Assembly: GCA_025451425.1 (NCBI GenBank)
Contig: JANWKK010000218.1
Span: 1-8,590, forward strand
Direction of reading: 5' to 3'
Source of the DNA: Gemmatimonadaceae bacterium
Lineage (GTDB): Bacteria > Gemmatimonadota > Gemmatimonadetes > Gemmatimonadales > Gemmatimonadaceae
Length of the DNA: 8,590 nt
Under the pieces are notes generated by a model. The model was given only the letters and a program-made list of their open reading frames with translations. It was not told the origin of the DNA and did no database searches. The position numbers and the translations under genes were made by a program. Shown one piece after another: positions 4,712-8,590 of this stretch. Every line of letters starts with the position of its first letter. The stretch's first letter is position 1.

Positions 4712-5857
4712 ATGTTCACATCCGTGAGTCGTGTCGTAATGATGATCGCCGTCGGCTCGTTTGCGGCGAGAGCGCAGGCGCCGCATTTGGCCTTCCCGGA
4801 ACCGTCACCCGATGTCACGCTTGCGAGAGATGTACAATTCGGCGCCGATGGTAGCGTCGCGCTGCGGATGGATGTCTATCAGCTGCCGAGAGTGGCTGGG
4901 AAGCCACGACCTGCCTTTGTTTTCTTCAATCGCGCGAGCGGCGCCGCCGACCGACAGTCGCCGCTCTACGTCGGTTGGGCGCGGACCGCCGCGTCGCGCG
5001 AGCTGATTGGCATTGTGCCGGATCTGCGCAGCGGGAGCGAGGCGCAGGATTTTCAGAAGTTGATCGAGTATCTCACGCGGCATGGCGGTGACATCGGCGT
5101 CGATACGGCGGCAATCGCAGTATACGCCGCGTCAGCCAACGTCGCGACGGCGTTTCCACTTCTCGAAGATCCACACCAGACCGCGATCAAGAGTGCGGTC
5201 ATCTACTACGGAACGGCCTCGATCACGACCTTTCGCCGCGATCTACCGGTTCTGTACGTGCGCGCCGGACTCGATCGGCCGAACGTGAACGAAGAGATCC
5301 TGGTGCTCGCCTCGCGCGCGATATCGCAAAATGCACCGGTGACGCTGCTCAATCATGCTACGGGCTATCACGGCTTCGAGCTCTTGAACGACGACGACGC
5401 GACGCACGACGTGATTGCGCGAACACTCCTGTTCGTCATTCACACGACGTGGCCCGGCTATCGCTCGGCGCTCGCGAGTGGCTTGTCGGAGGTCGCCGCC
5501 GCCGGCAGCATGCAGACGGGCGCCTATCACGACGCCGTCTCACTCTACGCTGAAATAGTGCGCCATCGACCCGACGACGCGCGGCTTCGTCTCTCGTACG
5601 GCGAGGCGTTGCTCGCCGATCGGCAATTCGCCACGGCCTGCACCCTCTTCGATTCCCTGAAGGGAAAAAATCTTGGCCAGCGTGATCTTGGCGTTCCCGC
5701 GTCGCACGCGTGCGCGCAAGCAGGCCACGCCGACGCGGCAATCGCATGGATCGCAAGCATTCCCGAGCGATTTCGGCCAACGAACCTTGCGAGCGACCCC
5801 GCATTCGCCGCTATTCAATCGCGCAGCGATTTTCGCGCGCTCCTTCCTCGGAGATAG
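4712..5857 (+). CDS. Secreted alpha/beta-hydrolase with C-terminal TPR region
   Basis: The 381-residue product looks like a dienelactone-hydrolase-type alpha/beta-hydrolase. I chose ATG 4712 because it opens a Sec signal peptide (residues 1-22, ending ARAQ). An in-frame TTG at 4655 would add 19 residues ahead of it. The hydrolase core spans about 35-245. S141 lies in YAASANVA, a degenerate nucleophile elbow (A-x-S-x-N instead of G-x-S-x-G). D188 (AGLD) and H220 (TGYHGF) complete a plausible triad. Residues about 270-345 form helix pairs with TPR-like spacing (AYHDAVSLYAEIVRHRPDDA, then ALLADRQFATACTLFDSL), suggesting a partner-binding tail. The stop at 5857 is 14 bases before the next gene, so the two are likely cotranscribed. 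The substrate is unknown; peptide, ester or lactone cleavage are all possible. Confidence 0.75.
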   Translation: MFTSVSRVVMMIAVGSFAARAQAPHLAFPEPSPDVTLARDVQFGADGSVALRMDVYQLPRVAGKPRPAFVFFNRASGAADRQSPLYVGWARTAASRELIGIVPDLRSGSEAQDFQKLIEYLTRHGGDIGVDTAAIAVYAASANVATAFPLLEDPHQTAIKSAVIYYGTASITTFRRDLPVLYVRAGLDRPNVNEEILVLASRAISQNAPVTLLNHATGYHGFELLNDDDATHDVIARTLLFVIHTTWPGYRSALASGLSEVAAAGSMQTGAYHDAVSLYAEIVRHRPDDARLRLSYGEALLADRQFATACTLFDSLKGKNLGQRDLGVPASHACAQAGHADAAIAWIASIPERFRPTNLASDPAFAAIQSRSDFRALLPRR

Positions 5858-5859
5858 CC

Positions 5860-5864
5860 GGAGG
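5860..5864 (+). promoter_or_regulatory. Ribosome binding site for the beta-propeller gene
   Basis: GGAGG lies seven bases before the ATG at 5872, immediately after the stop of the upstream gene. It fixes the start and supports a translationally close operon. Confidence 0.7.
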
Positions 5865-5871
5865 CTCTCCA

Positions 5872-8590
<2,719 letters not shown>

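Noticed and set aside
4640..4786. 49-residue upstream extension of the multicopper oxidase
   Set aside because: It would bury the signal peptide, is unusually basic and overlaps the start of the divergent gene.

Overview
The window is GC-rich with dense, mostly secreted proteins: a laccase-type multicopper oxidase, an imidazolonepropionase-like amidohydrolase, and a sortilin/VPS10-type Asp-box beta-propeller. It also carries dispersed 'CGCAGAG' intergenic repeats. That mix suggests a soil bacterium of the Gemmatimonadota type, with Acidobacteriota as an alternative. This is an inference from gene content; there is no rRNA or housekeeping marker to confirm it.

Layout. Bases 1-978 hold no convincing protein gene but much RNA-like structure. 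There are two tRNA-like fragments (29-53 and 205-235, minus strand), a run of hairpins (246-413) and a strong hairpin terminator (466-496). The most interesting item is a compact minus-strand transcription unit at 878-728. It has a near-consensus sigma-70 promoter (TTGACA, 17-bp spacer, TAGAAT), then about 115 nt that fold into a three-way junction, then a run of six T. I read it as an unannotated small structured RNA. A near-copy of its 5' end lies inverted at 344-362. An inverted-repeat element (892-974) separates this RNA promoter from the protein genes.

Bases 979-4639 are a minus-strand pair: multicopper oxidase (first) and amidohydrolase (second), 55 bp apart. That gap holds a second short repeat and a strong Shine-Dalgarno. 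A 72-bp divergent spacer (4640-4711) separates them from a plus-strand pair. The first plus gene is a secreted alpha/beta-hydrolase with a TPR tail (4712-5857). Fourteen bases later comes a large protein (5872 to beyond the window end) that fuses a LolA-like domain to a nine-Asp-box beta-propeller.

All four proteins have Sec-type signal peptides, so the products should act in the periplasm or outside the cell. Oxidation of phenolics or copper, hydrolysis of cyclic amides or peptides, and envelope lipoprotein or sugar handling are plausible. The sequence does not show a single shared pathway.
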